A DNA stretch of 18,143 nt from JBBDRV01 sp040905285 (GTDB taxonomy: Bacteria; Bacteroidota; Rhodothermia; Balneolales; Balneolaceae): contig JBBDRV010000215.1 in the NCBI GenBank assembly GCA_040905285.1, positions 1 to 18,143 on the forward strand, given 5' to 3'. Positions 1-7,256 of the stretch are shown here, piece by piece. The first letter of the stretch is position 1. Each line of letters opens with the position of its first letter. The notes under the pieces are model-generated. The model did no database searches. It was not told the DNA's origin and saw only the letters and a program-made list of their open reading frames with translations. The position numbers and the translations under genes were made by a program.

Positions 1-1807
1 GGGAAATCGATTTTACCTCCTCATCGATCTCCCTGGCGGTAAGGTCACTGTATTCACGCTGACGGGTCATTTCCCGCCCGATAAATACTTCATCGTTTCC
101 GCTGCCGAACGACAGGTGCCCGAAGCGTTCGCTCATTCCCCAGTCCATCACCATTTTTCTGGATAGCTTTGCCACCTGCAGGAGATCGTTCTGGGCTCCG
201 CTCGTTGCCGTATTGAAAATAAGCTGTTCGGCCGCCCTTCCCCCCATGACAAGAGTTAGGCGGTCAAGCAGATATTCCCTGTTAAACAGGTACTTCTCTT
301 TTTCCGGGAGCTGCTGCGTCGTACCCATCGCCTGGCCCCGGGGAATGATCGTTACCTTGTGCAGCGGATCACAATTCTGAAGTACAGCTGCCACGATCGC
401 ATGCCCCGCCTCATGGTAGGCCAGCAGCTTTTTCTCCTCCTCACCTATCTGCATTCCCTCTCTTTTAAGCCCCATCATCACCTTGTCCCGGGCTTTATCG
501 ATATCCTCCATAATGATTTTTTTCCGCCGGGCGCGTCCTGCGTACAGGGAAGCTTCATTAAGCAGGTTTTCCAGGTCTGCACCGCTGAAACCCGGTGTTC
601 CACGGGCCACCCTCTCCATATCCACATCTTCGTCAAGCGGCTTGTTCCGCGCATGTATCCTGAGAATCTCCTCCCTTGCCTTTTGCGAGGGAAGTTCGAC
701 CGCTATCCGCCGGTCAAACCTGCCCGGCCTCATCAGAGCCTTGTCTAAAATATCAGGCCGGTTTGTTGCAGCCATAACGACAACATTTTCGCTCGGCTCA
801 AAGCCGTCAAGCTCGGAAAGAAGCTGATTCAGTGTCTGTTCCCTTTCATCGTGGCCGCCTCCCAGTCCCGCTCCCCTGGTCCGCCCGATAGAATCGATTT
901 CATCGATAAAAATAATGCTCGGTGATGCCTCTTTGGCCTTTTTGAACATCTCGCGGACACGCTTGGCACCGATCCCCACAAACATCTCCATAAAATCGGA
1001 CCCGGTTATCGTAAAAAACCGCACACCCGCCTCTCCGGCTACAGCTCTTGCCAAAAGCGTCTTGCCGGTCCCTGGCGGCCCTACCAGCAGGATGCCCTTG
1101 GGCAGTTTGGCACCGATCTCTTCAAACCGTTCCGGCGATTTCAGGAACTCAATGATTTCCCTCAATTCCGTCTTCGCCCCCTCCATGCCGGCAACCTGGT
1201 CGAATGTCGTGTCTTCCTTGCTGGTATCCTGCAATTTTGCCCGGCTCTTGCCGATGTTGAACATCCCCCGGCCCTGTGCCTGCATCCGCTGGTAAAACAG
1301 GTAGCCGATAAAGATGAACAGGAACAGAGGCAGCGAAAAGATCAGGATATACCACCAGAATCCGTCGGACTCCGGCTCAGCGGAGACGGCAACCTCCTGC
1401 TCCTCCAGCATCGCAAGCAGCCGGTCGTCCCCGAAGGAGGGCATATAGGTTATAAAATTATCATAAAGCGTCGTGTCCTCTTCCGCAGTCCGCAGTTGCT
1501 GTGGTTCTTTCAGGGATCCTTCTATTTCTTCTCCCTGCACGTGCACCCGCTCAACATTGTTGTCCCTGAGCTGCTGGCGGAAAGAGCTGTATTCAATTTC
1601 GGGAGCGGTCCGAAAAAAACCGTCGCCGGTCAGGCCCCAGTAAATGAGCATGAAAACGATAAAAAAGTAGATCCACAGAATCGGGCTCCGTCCTGAAGAA
1701 GCTCTCTTTCCCTTCGGCGATTTCTGATGAAACCGCCGCTTTTTCTCCTCTTCCGGGAGTTCATCTCCTTCATCCGGTGCATTTGTCTTATCTGTATTTT
1801 TCTTCAC
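1..1807 (-). CDS. ftsH: ATP-dependent zinc metalloprotease FtsH (3' end beyond window)
   Basis: Membrane-anchored AAA+ protease that extracts and degrades misfolded membrane proteins and short-lived regulators. About 602 residues are present and the C-terminus runs off the left edge. Order seen: charged Lys/Arg-rich cytosolic tail (1-42), membrane helix (about 43-58), small extracytoplasmic domain, second membrane helix (about 150-172), then the ATPase. Walker A GPPGTGKT is at 243-250, Walker B IIFIDEID at 298-305, and the second region of homology, from AATNRPD to RPGRFDRR, at 346-367. The protease zinc motif HEAGH is at 465-469, and a likely third ligand, Asp 541, lies in NDLLQVAKL. The start is a GTG, because an in-frame TAG lies three codons upstream and the next Met is inside the first membrane helix. 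No strong ribosome site is visible. The gene reads leftward, away from the 2206 gene, across a 398-nt spacer. Family assignment is essentially certain. Confidence 0.97.
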   Translation of the reverse strand, partial: MKKNTDKTNAPDEGDELPEEEKKRRFHQKSPKGKRASSGRSPILWIYFFIVFMLIYWGLTGDGFFRTAPEIEYSSFRQQLRDNNVERVHVQGEEIEGSLKEPQQLRTAEEDTTLYDNFITYMPSFGDDRLLAMLEEQEVAVSAEPESDGFWWYILIFSLPLFLFIFIGYLFYQRMQAQGRGMFNIGKSRAKLQDTSKEDTTFDQVAGMEGAKTELREIIEFLKSPERFEEIGAKLPKGILLVGPPGTGKTLLARAVAGEAGVRFFTITGSDFMEMFVGIGAKRVREMFKKAKEASPSIIFIDEIDSIGRTRGAGLGGGHDEREQTLNQLLSELDGFEPSENVVVMAATNRPDILDKALMRPGRFDRRIAVELPSQKAREEILRIHARNKPLDEDVDMERVARGTPGFSGADLENLLNEASLYAGRARRKKIIMEDIDKARDKVMMGLKREGMQIGEEEKKLLAYHEAGHAIVAAVLQNCDPLHKVTIIPRGQAMGTTQQLPEKEKYLFNREYLLDRLTLVMGGRAAEQLIFNTATSGAQNDLLQVAKLSRKMVMDWGMSERFGHLSFGSGNDEVFIGREMTRQREYSDLTAREIDEEVKSIS

Positions 1808-1872
1808 TTCAGGCTAGTGTTTATCTTCATGAATACATTCTAAACAATAGCCTTGTCTGCCTTCGTTCAAAC

Positions 1873-1900
1873 CCGCGGACCAGGAGCTGACCGCGGACCA
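1873..1900. repeat. 10-bp direct repeat upstream of ftsH
   Basis: CCGCGGACCA occurs at 1873-1882 and again at 1891-1900, 18 bp apart start to start. Each copy contains the palindrome CCGCGG. The pair lies 66-93 bp upstream of the ftsH GTG, so it could be a pair of protein-binding sites or a chance duplication. Apart from this pair and the palindrome at 2012-2148, I see nothing functional in the 1808-2205 spacer. Confidence 0.5.
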
Positions 1901-2011
1901 ATCCCCGGACTTTCCGGCGTTTTACAACCCGGTGCAGTTCAGTGTCCATAAAGGTTCAATAACGGCTCAACCCGGAAACGAGCCGGGGGACATGCATGTT
2001 CTGGTTAACTA

Positions 2012-2148
2012 CATAGTGTCTCTAAGAAAACGTCAATCTCTGCGTTCCACTTGCCCCAAAAATACTCATGTACGCTTAGTACACTGTGCTTTTTGGGGCT
2101 TCGCGCGCCTTGACCCTGACGTTTTTTAGGACACTATAGGACACTATG
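2012..2148. repeat. Large imperfect palindrome (about 137 bp), REP/MITE-like
   Basis: Nested inverted arms run inward symmetrically. CATAGTGTC (2012-2020) pairs with GACACTATG (2140-2148). AAAACGTCA (2027-2035) pairs with TGACGTTTT (2117-2125). GCCCCAAAAA (2053-2062) pairs with TTTTTGGGGC (2090-2099). TGTAC (2069-2073) pairs with GTACA (2079-2083) around a GCTTA loop. The right end also carries a tandem 10-mer, GGACACTATA/GGACACTATG (2129-2148). Such nested palindromes between genes are typical of dispersed extragenic palindromes or small non-autonomous elements. No target duplication or transposase is seen and no second copy lies in this window. It sits between the divergent ftsH and lipid-kinase genes, 57 bp before the latter. 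Confidence 0.75.
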
Positions 2149-2205
2149 AGTTTTCTTACAAACACTACATAACCTCTATGATCACGGAGTCGTCCGGAAC
2201 GGAAT

Positions 2206-3099
2206 ATGACAAAAATCGGAGCAGTCATCAATAGTGAATCCGGCACATTGTCTCCACCGGAGGCGGACAAACGCATCGAAGAGATCAAACGGCATCTTGA
2301 ATCCCGCGTATCCCCGGGGTGTCTGGCTATTGTTTCCGGCGACCGTGTGGAACAGGAAATTATCCGGCTCAAAAAGCAGGGAATACACGTCCTGGTTATT
2401 GGCGGAGGAGACGGAACCGTCAGCACGGGAGCAAAACATATAGGTGATACTGATATTTTCCTGGCTGTTGTCGGACTCGGAACCAGAAACAACTTTGCCC
2501 GTGATCTTGGTATCCCGCTGGAGCCGGTAAAAGCCATCAGCCTCCTCGACCGCATGCAGGTGAGCAGGATTGATCTCGGAGAGGTAAACGGGCATCTGTT
2601 TGTCAATAATGCCACGATCGGTATTTATCCGAAAATTGTCGAAAAGAGGGAAGAGAAGATCAGGAAACAGGGGTGGAAAAAGTGGCCGGCTCACATGGCT
2701 GCAGCACTTACCGTGCTGAGGTGGTTTCCTCGAATGCAGCTGGCTGTTGAGGATGGAGAACACAGTGTCCATTGCGTAACCCCTTTCCTGTTTGTGGGCA
2801 ACAATGAATACGAGGGGGAGGGGCTTTCCGAGCCGATGCGCTCATCCCTCAAGGATGGCAAGCTGTGGTTCTGCATGGCACGTATTTCGGGACTGTGGCC
2901 GCTGGTCCGCATGGCCTGGCATCTCAGTGTCAGGGGAATTCAGGGAACCGATAATTTAGAGGCACACCTTGTGACAGGAGTGACTGTTTATTCGCGGAGA
3001 CGACATATTACGATAGCGGTGGATGGCGAAAACCGTGTGCTGGCTACGCCGCTTCATTTCAAAATCCGAAAGAAAAGTCTGCAGGTAATTGTTCCATGA
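2206..3099 (+). CDS. Diacylglycerol-kinase-family lipid kinase
   Basis: 297 residues, close to the usual length (about 290-330) of YegS/DgkB-type lipid kinases, which phosphorylate diacylglycerol or a related lipid at the inner face of the membrane using ATP. The nucleotide-binding GGDGT motif is at 67-71 and the second family signature, GLGTRNNFARDLGIP, at 90-104 (commonly GT.N.FAR). The C-terminal beta-sandwich lobe is marked by FVNNATIGIYPKIV (132-145), FVGNN (196-200) and VDGE (272-275). No membrane segment or signal peptide. The stop overlaps the start of the downstream phosphoesterase (ATGA), so the two are probably made from one message with coupled translation. The exact lipid substrate cannot be read from sequence. 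NAD kinase is related through the GGDGT fold but does not fit the C-terminal lobe. Confidence 0.9.
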   Translation: MTKIGAVINSESGTLSPPEADKRIEEIKRHLESRVSPGCLAIVSGDRVEQEIIRLKKQGIHVLVIGGGDGTVSTGAKHIGDTDIFLAVVGLGTRNNFARDLGIPLEPVKAISLLDRMQVSRIDLGEVNGHLFVNNATIGIYPKIVEKREEKIRKQGWKKWPAHMAAALTVLRWFPRMQLAVEDGEHSVHCVTPFLFVGNNEYEGEGLSEPMRSSLKDGKLWFCMARISGLWPLVRMAWHLSVRGIQGTDNLEAHLVTGVTVYSRRRHITIAVDGENRVLATPLHFKIRKKSLQVIVP

Positions 3100-3935
3100 A
3101 ACTGATCGCGCACATATCTGATCTGCATTTCGGACGGGAAGATCCGGCGGTGGCGGAAGGCCTGGTCGCGGATCTCCACCGTCTGCAGCCGGCACTGGTG
3201 ATTAACAGCGGTGACTTCACCCAGCGGGCACGACGTTCGCAATACCTGTCTGCCGCAGAATTCATGAAACGTCTGCCGCATCCACAGCTCAGCGTCCCGG
3301 GCAATCATGACATCCCCCTGTTCGATTTGGTGCGGCGCTTTCTGAGTCCGCTGAAACGCTACAGGAAATTCATTTCAAAAGACCTGTTTCCCAGGTACAG
3401 GGATGACGGGCTGATGGTTCTCGGCATCAACACCGCCCGCTCCCTGACCTGGAAAAGCGGCCGTATTTCCCTCGGCCAAATGGAGGAAATGGAGAGGGTA
3501 ATGTCGAGCCTGCCTCCGTCGCTGTTTAAAATCATGGTTACACATCATCCGTTTATCCCTCCGCCGGGGCAAGAGGATGCAGGGGTGACTTTGGTCGGCC
3601 GGGCAGCGCGTGCACTGGAGGTGTTTGAGCGATGCGGGGTAGACCTTCTGCTGTCCGGCCATCTCCACCATGGTTATACAGGTGATATTCGAACGTTTTA
3701 CCCTTCGGCGAAGAGGTCCATTGTGGTGCTTCAGGCGGGTACGGCCATTTCCCGGCGGGTTCGCCACGAGCCGAATGGCTACAACGTCATACGACTGGAA
3801 GAGGAGCGTATCGACATTGAGGTAAGGAGGTGGGAAAAAATGAAATTCTCTGAAGCCGGCAGGATCCTTTTTACACTGGAAGACGGCCGATGGGTTTCCA
3901 AATCCGGAAAATCCTCGATAAAACTTTCATCCTGA
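3096..3935 (+). CDS. Calcineurin-like metallophosphoesterase (Icc/CpdA-like)
   Basis: 279 residues with every metal-binding motif of the calcineurin-like phosphoesterase superfamily. These are D-x-H (Asp 9, His 11 in SDLHFG), GD (Asp 40 in NSGDFTQRA), GNHD (Asn 70, His 71), a central His (150 in VTHHPF) and GHLHH (His 189 and 191). The family hydrolyses phosphomono- or phosphodiesters with two metal ions, and its members include cAMP phosphodiesterase and lipid-phosphate hydrolases. The start ATG overlaps the TGA of the lipid kinase by 4 nt, so it probably works in the same pathway, for example removing or remodelling what the kinase makes. That pathway link is inference. No signal peptide is visible, so it is likely cytosolic or peripheral on the membrane. 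Confidence 0.9.
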   Translation: MKLIAHISDLHFGREDPAVAEGLVADLHRLQPALVINSGDFTQRARRSQYLSAAEFMKRLPHPQLSVPGNHDIPLFDLVRRFLSPLKRYRKFISKDLFPRYRDDGLMVLGINTARSLTWKSGRISLGQMEEMERVMSSLPPSLFKIMVTHHPFIPPPGQEDAGVTLVGRAARALEVFERCGVDLLLSGHLHHGYTGDIRTFYPSAKRSIVVLQAGTAISRRVRHEPNGYNVIRLEEERIDIEVRRWEKMKFSEAGRILFTLEDGRWVSKSGKSSIKLSS

Positions 3936-3945
3936 CTTCCCGATC

Positions 3946-4005
3946 CGCTTATCTGTACGCTCACCTGCTTATCTGTACGATCACCCGCTTATCTGTCCGC
4001 TCACC
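3946..4005. repeat. Three tandem 20-bp repeats
   Basis: Unit CGCTTATCTGTACGCTCACC at 3946-3965 is followed by copies at 3966-3985 and 3986-4005, differing at one to three positions. The array starts 10 bp after the phosphoesterase stop and ends about 100 bp before the barrel-protein start. No hairpin with a T-tract is formed, so it is not an obvious terminator. It may be a set of binding sites in the barrel gene's promoter or simply slippage. Confidence 0.85.
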
Positions 4006-4039
4006 TGTAGGAAATACAATAAAAACATAAAATTATGTA

Positions 4040-4054
4040 GGACATTAAATGTCC
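4040..4054. promoter_or_regulatory. Candidate operator palindrome before barrel-protein gene
   Basis: GGACATTAAATGTCC is a perfect 7+1+7 palindrome in otherwise very AT-rich DNA, 49 bp before the start codon at 4103. Its place and symmetry suit a dimeric regulator. No known consensus is recognised. Confidence 0.35.
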
Positions 4055-4102
4055 GTATTTAATATTAATTATATATGAACTTATTCACTTTAATAAATAA
4101 AT

Positions 4103-4768
4103 ATGAATATTCAACCGTTTACTTATTCCATTGTCACCTTGATTGCGTGCTTTGTTTTTTCAGATGTAATGCAGGCACAGACAGTCAGAACACAGGATCG
4201 GTATAACGACAGGAGAGAGATTCCCGAGTTTGGAATCCGGGCAGGTATCAATTATTCGAATGTCTGGGATGATCAGGATCAGGAATTTGTATCCGATTCC
4301 AGAATCGGTTTCGCAGGCGGAGTATTTGTTTCTGCCCCCATCGGACTCTATTTCGGTATACAGCCTGAAGCTATTTTTTCCCAGAAGGGCTATGAACGGG
4401 ACGGCAGCATTGCGGGTGAGGATTACTCCTTTCGCAGGTCTGCCTCCTATATAGATATTCCTGTCCAGTTGCAGGTCAAGCCTTCGCCCAGTTTAACCAT
4501 TCTTGCGGGTCCGCATTATTCCGTTCTGGTCCATGACGACTGGGAATACAATTTTGAGACTGCCGGTGTGGAAATAGATGATCTGGAGGCAGGCGATATT
4601 CGCAATAACCTGTTTGGCTTAGGAGGGGGACTGGATATTAATTTTGGACAGGCGGTTCTCTCTGCCCGTGCAGGATGGGACCTGTTATCCAACGAGGGGG
4701 ACGGTGAAACGGAGGAACCCCGCTATAAAAACAGGTGGCTTCAATTCACTCTCGGCGTCCGGTTTTAG
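4103..4768 (+). CDS. Outer-membrane beta-barrel protein (PorT-like)
   Basis: 221 residues. An N-terminal signal peptide (about 1-25, hydrophobic core then VMQAQ) is followed by a region rich in alternating hydrophobic/polar strands with Gly-aromatic turns. Examples are EFGIRAGINYSNV, GGVFVSAPIGLYFGIQPEAIFSQKGYE, SYIDIPVQLQVKP and the terminal strand LQFTLGVRF ending in Phe, the usual signature for barrel-assembly recognition. This matches the 'outer membrane protein beta-barrel' (PorT-type) domain of Bacteroidota, normally about 190-230 residues. Function within that family is unknown; most members are uncharacterised. The start lies in AT-rich DNA (ATAAATAAAT then ATG) without a Shine-Dalgarno, common in this phylum. 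It converges on the cold-shock gene at 4909-5127 across a shared terminator. Confidence 0.85.
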   Translation: MNIQPFTYSIVTLIACFVFSDVMQAQTVRTQDRYNDRREIPEFGIRAGINYSNVWDDQDQEFVSDSRIGFAGGVFVSAPIGLYFGIQPEAIFSQKGYERDGSIAGEDYSFRRSASYIDIPVQLQVKPSPSLTILAGPHYSVLVHDDWEYNFETAGVEIDDLEAGDIRNNLFGLGGGLDINFGQAVLSARAGWDLLSNEGDGETEEPRYKNRWLQFTLGVRF

Positions 4769-4770
4769 AG

Positions 4771-4805
4771 TTTTAGAAGCGGTGGTCCGGTTTTGGAAGC
4801 GGTGG
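4771..4805. repeat. 15-bp direct repeat after the barrel gene
   Basis: TTTTAGAAGCGGTGG (4771-4785) and TTTTGGAAGCGGTGG (4791-4805) are spaced 20 bp start to start, and the preceding GTCCGGTTTTAG (4757-4768, the end of the coding region) echoes the same motif. Probably a local duplication of the gene's 3' edge. Confidence 0.7.
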
Positions 4806-4852
4806 AATGTGAAAAGCCGTCTTACCGGTCCGGACAAACGCACAAAAAAACG

Positions 4853-4890
4853 CAAAAAAAAAGCCTGTACCGGCAACGGTACAGGCTTTT
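4853..4890. terminator. Bidirectional terminator with GNRA loop
   Basis: AAGCCTGTACCG (4861-4872) pairs perfectly with CGGTACAGGCTT (4877-4888) around a GCAA tetraloop. It has an A-tract on the left (from 4853) and TTTT on the right, so it can end transcription of both the barrel gene (+) and the cold-shock gene (-). The stem closely resembles the terminator at 10485-10522 next to the second cold-shock gene. Confidence 0.9.
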
Positions 4891-4908
4891 ATAAGAATCA
4901 GCTTTTGG

Positions 4909-5127
4909 CTATTCGTATGTCAGGCTGCGGACGTCAACAGCACTGGGCCCTTTGGGACCCTCTTCCACTGAAAATTCAACTTCTTCATTCTCTTCCAGTC
5001 CCTGGTCGGGAGCCAGTCCTTCTACATTATTTCGGTGTACGAAAATATCTTTACTTCCGTCTTCGGGTTCGATAAATCCAAAGCCTTTATCGACATTGAA
5101 CCATTTAACTTTACCTGTTTTCTTCAT
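4909..5127 (-). CDS. Cold-shock domain protein, copy 1
   Basis: 72-residue single cold-shock domain (OB fold) that binds single-stranded RNA/DNA and acts as an RNA chaperone. RNP1 KGFGFI is at 14-19 and RNP2 DIFVH at 27-31; KVKWFN at 6-11 is the classical first strand. The start is the ATG at 5127 (MKKTGKVKWF). The frame stays open upstream, but that stretch reads as leader RNA because the second copy's leader matches it at nucleotide level. It is about 85% identical to copy 2 at 10544-10762 (11 differences in 72). It ends close to the terminator shared with the barrel gene and is divergent from the oxidoreductase at 5372. Confidence 0.95.
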   Translation of the reverse strand: MKKTGKVKWFNVDKGFGFIEPEDGSKDIFVHRNNVEGLAPDQGLEENEEVEFSVEEGPKGPSAVDVRSLTYE

Positions 5128-5245
5128 TGTGCGTATAGGTCTTGTATTAATTATAACCTGATCGGATGGGCCTGACCATAAGAAGCTGATATAAAACGCA
5201 TCGACAGGAAAGAGCTCTCTCTTCAGGGGTGGTTTAATATTACCT
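5128..5245 (-). promoter_or_regulatory. Long 5' leader of cold-shock gene 1 (possible thermosensor)
   Basis: About 118 nt between a likely promoter block (CTATATTGC on the minus strand, 5246-5254) and the ATG. Reading in RNA sense, it shares with the copy-2 leader the blocks CCTGAAGAGAGA, then TTTCCTRTCGAYGCG, TTATGRTCAGG and CATCCGNTCAGG. The CCTGA near the 5' end can pair with either of two TCAGG segments, which suggests alternative folds. Long structured leaders that switch with temperature are established for enterobacterial cspA; the parallel here is inference. No clear Shine-Dalgarno precedes the ATG. Confidence 0.5.
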
Positions 5246-5290
5246 GCAATATAGCCTAATATTTTATTAATTCCAGTAGAAAGGCCCGGA

Positions 5291-5344
5291 TTGTAACTTT
5301 TGTGCAACTTTTTGTGCAAATATTGTAACTCCTGTGCAACTTTT
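5291..5344. repeat. 22-bp direct repeat, likely regulatory
   Basis: TTGTAACTTTTGTGCAACTTTT (5291-5312, quoted as TTGTAACTTTTG plus TGCAACTTTT) recurs at 5323-5344 with two mismatches (TT to CC). A third partial match, TTTGTGCAAA, lies between them at 5311-5320. The core GTGCAA occurs three times. The array sits between the divergent cold-shock gene and the oxidoreductase, ending 27 bp before the latter's ATG, so repressor or activator sites are plausible. Confidence 0.6.
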
Positions 5345-5371
5345 GAACCAAAAAATCAGGACAGGAAAATA

Positions 5372-6466
5372 ATGACTGATAAAATATCCCGGAAAAGGTT
5401 TTTGAAACAAGCCGCAACAGCCCTTGCCGTCACTTCTGTTGGGTTCCCGGCTGTTATTATACCCAAAAGGAGAGAAAAGATCGGAGTGGCTCTGGTCGGG
5501 CTGGGCAATTACAGTACAGGCAGACTGGCACCGGGGCTCCAGCTTACCTCTCATTGCGAATTGCGTGGAATCGTGACCGGAACGCCCTCCAAGATTCCGG
5601 TCTGGCAGGAGCGGTATGATATTCCGGACGGAAATGTATATAACTACCGCACGATGCACGAAATAGCCAATAATGATGACATCGACGTCGTGTATATTGT
5701 CCTGCCACCCGGGCTTCATGCCGAATATTCCATTGTGGGAGCTGAAGCCGGAAAAAATGTCTGGTGCGAAAAGCCGATGGCCAATACTGTCGGGGAGTGC
5801 CGGGCCATCATCCGTGCAGCGGAGAAAAATAACGTACAGTTAACTGTCGGCTACCGGATGCAGCATGAACCCAACACAAAAACCATCATCCGGTACGGAC
5901 GTGAAAAAACCTATGGGCCGGTGGAAGAGGTACGGGCGGGCGCCGGTTTCAGAGGAAGTTTCCGGGAAGGGGACTGGAGAATCAATGCACGGCTGGGCGG
6001 AGGGGCTTTATACGACATGGGAGTATATCCCATAAATGCGTCCCGGTATGCAACCGGGGAAAATCCGGTCGCATTAACCGGGATTCAGAGTTCCTCCAGG
6101 GAAGAAATGTTCAGTGAGGTTGATGAAACCACAGTTTTTGAACTTGAATTCCCCGGCGGAATTATCGCCAGGGGGGAAACGAGTTTTGGAGAATCAATGA
6201 ATTACCTGGATATAGACTGCGGGGACGGCTGGTATAACCTGAGACCGTTTCAGTCCTATAGCGGAGTACAGGGTGAAACCAGTGACGGCACCGTGCTTCC
6301 CCCCGACCCGGCTCACCAGCAGGCCCGGCAGATGGATAACGATGCCCTGGCCATCAAGGAGAACCGGGCTCCTGCCGTTGCGGGAGAAGAGGGGCTTGAA
6401 GATATCTTTATTGTAGAAGCGATCATGGAATCGTCCGCAAAAGACGGCGCCCGAATCCAGCTGTAG
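5372..6466 (+). CDS. Gfo/Idh/MocA-family oxidoreductase with Tat-like signal
   Basis: 364 residues. An N-terminal export signal with a twin-arginine-like motif (SRKRFLKQ at 6-13, Lys in place of the second Arg) is followed by a hydrophobic stretch (14-30). Next is the NAD(P)-binding Rossmann fold (VALVGLGNYSTG, 39-50). The family's EKP motif is at 133-135 (Lys 134 usually catalytic or substrate-binding), and the C-terminal alpha/beta domain is marked by GGGALYDMGVYPIN (209-222). The family oxidises or reduces sugars and polyols; periplasmic members such as glucose-fructose oxidoreductase carry Tat signals. The start is the ATG at 5372, preceded by AGGACAGGAAAATA. An in-frame upstream ATG at 5300 would put 24 Cys-rich residues ahead of the signal and overlap the repeat array, so it is rejected. 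The substrate is unknown. Converges on the CPBP gene with only 13 nt between stops. Confidence 0.9.
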   Translation: MTDKISRKRFLKQAATALAVTSVGFPAVIIPKRREKIGVALVGLGNYSTGRLAPGLQLTSHCELRGIVTGTPSKIPVWQERYDIPDGNVYNYRTMHEIANNDDIDVVYIVLPPGLHAEYSIVGAEAGKNVWCEKPMANTVGECRAIIRAAEKNNVQLTVGYRMQHEPNTKTIIRYGREKTYGPVEEVRAGAGFRGSFREGDWRINARLGGGALYDMGVYPINASRYATGENPVALTGIQSSSREEMFSEVDETTVFELEFPGGIIARGETSFGESMNYLDIDCGDGWYNLRPFQSYSGVQGETSDGTVLPPDPAHQQARQMDNDALAIKENRAPAVAGEEGLEDIFIVEAIMESSAKDGARIQL

Positions 6467-6479
6467 AGTAGGTGTCTCC

Positions 6480-7064
6480 TCAGATAATCCGGTATCCCCG
6501 TACCCACCAGAGCATCAGCATGTCATATGCGGCGTGGGCACTCATGGCGGCAAACAGGCCAGAGAATTCGAACAGGATTCCGAGCATCATGCTGAGGCCG
6601 AACATCAGCATGCCGAAAAGAATATGGCCCGCGCTCCTGAAGCTGAAATAACCGTGAATGGCAATGAAAATAAAAGATGTTATCCAGATGCCCAGCAGCG
6701 GCTGTATGGCACCACGAAACAGCAGTTCCTCCCCGATACCGGCAAACAGGGATACCTGAATACGGTCAAATGAGGAAAAGTCGGTGTTGGCGATCACCCT
6801 GTACAAGGTAAAATCCTCCAGTACCTGTTCCACCGGAGAACGTGATGCAAAAAAAATGATCATTCCTGCCGCCGTACATCCCGAAAACAGGCCCGTCAAA
6901 AGCTGAAGCGGGATGGTCAATCCATGTGCAAAAGCACTGAGCGGGCCGCCGTCATGGAAAAAATAGAACAGAAGTTGAGCCAGGAACAGATACACCAGAA
7001 GTGACAGGGCTGATAAGGCCAGCAGTTCCCTTCCCGATATGTTTACTCCGGGTTCATTGTCCAT
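6480..7064 (-). CDS. CPBP-family intramembrane (CAAX-like) protease
   Basis: 194 residues with several membrane helices: about 14-35, 45-75, 104-122, 126-140 and 145-180. The glutamic intramembrane protease motifs are all present: EELLFR (Glu 112, Glu 113, Arg 117), F-x-x-x-H (FIAIH, His 137) and HAAYD (His 177, Asp 181). Relatives include eukaryotic Rce1 CAAX prenyl protease, bacteriocin-immunity proteins and membrane chaperones. The bacterial substrates of most members are unknown. Length suits a compact CPBP protein. The ATG at 7064 lacks a strong ribosome site. The gene is convergent with the oxidoreductase and no terminator fits in the 13-nt gap, so read-through or antisense overlap of 3' ends is likely. 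Confidence 0.88.
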   Translation of the reverse strand: MDNEPGVNISGRELLALSALSLLVYLFLAQLLFYFFHDGGPLSAFAHGLTIPLQLLTGLFSGCTAAGMIIFFASRSPVEQVLEDFTLYRVIANTDFSSFDRIQVSLFAGIGEELLFRGAIQPLLGIWITSFIFIAIHGYFSFRSAGHILFGMLMFGLSMMLGILFEFSGLFAAMSAHAAYDMLMLWWVRGYRII

Positions 7065-7107
7065 GCAGTTTTCTGTTTGGTGACCATGCAGGTATTCAGT
7101 CTGTTTT

Positions 7108-7174
7108 GGCTTGGGGCTTGTGAGGTTTTCTTGCTAGTTTGGCTTGTGGCTTGTCTGGATTATCTTGCTGGTTT
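7108..7174. repeat. Two tandem 33/34-bp repeats
   Basis: Units at 7108-7140 and 7141-7174 both run GGCTTG, GGCTTGT, then TCTTGCT and GGTTT/AGTTT; I judge them to be about 80% identical by eye. They lie 44 bp upstream of the minus-strand CPBP gene, in its probable 5' region. Only two copies with no spacer, so not a CRISPR array. Confidence 0.65.
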
Positions 7175-7256
7175 TTCTGGTATCAGAAGATAACAAAGTC
7201 GCTGCAATTGGAAACTCATCCCTGAACCCGAAATCAATTGGCGGTTGTACCTGATA

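Noticed and set aside
359..1295. Plus-strand frames within the ftsH region
   Set aside because: The minus strand encodes all FtsH motifs continuously, so these are antisense shadows.
1932..2129. 65-residue frame between ftsH and the lipid kinase
   Set aside because: It runs through the large palindrome and has no recognisable protein features.
2012..2148. Insertion-sequence ends or a solo terminal inverted repeat
   Set aside because: No transposase, no flanking target duplication and no recognised family end. It is kept only as a palindrome.
2182..2772. 196-residue minus-strand frame (and a 179-residue frame at 2076-2615)
   Set aside because: Both lie opposite the lipid kinase, whose GGDGT and second signature motifs prove the plus strand is coding.
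3946..4005. CRISPR array
   Set aside because: The repeats abut without unique spacers and no cas gene is present; the same reasoning excludes 7108-7174 and 17735-17770.
4909..5319. 136-residue open frame extending cold-shock protein 1 at its N-terminus
   Set aside because: The extra 64 residues resemble no domain, and the same stretch is conserved with the second copy's leader at nucleotide level, so it reads as untranslated leader. The ATG at 5127 gives a normal 72-residue protein.
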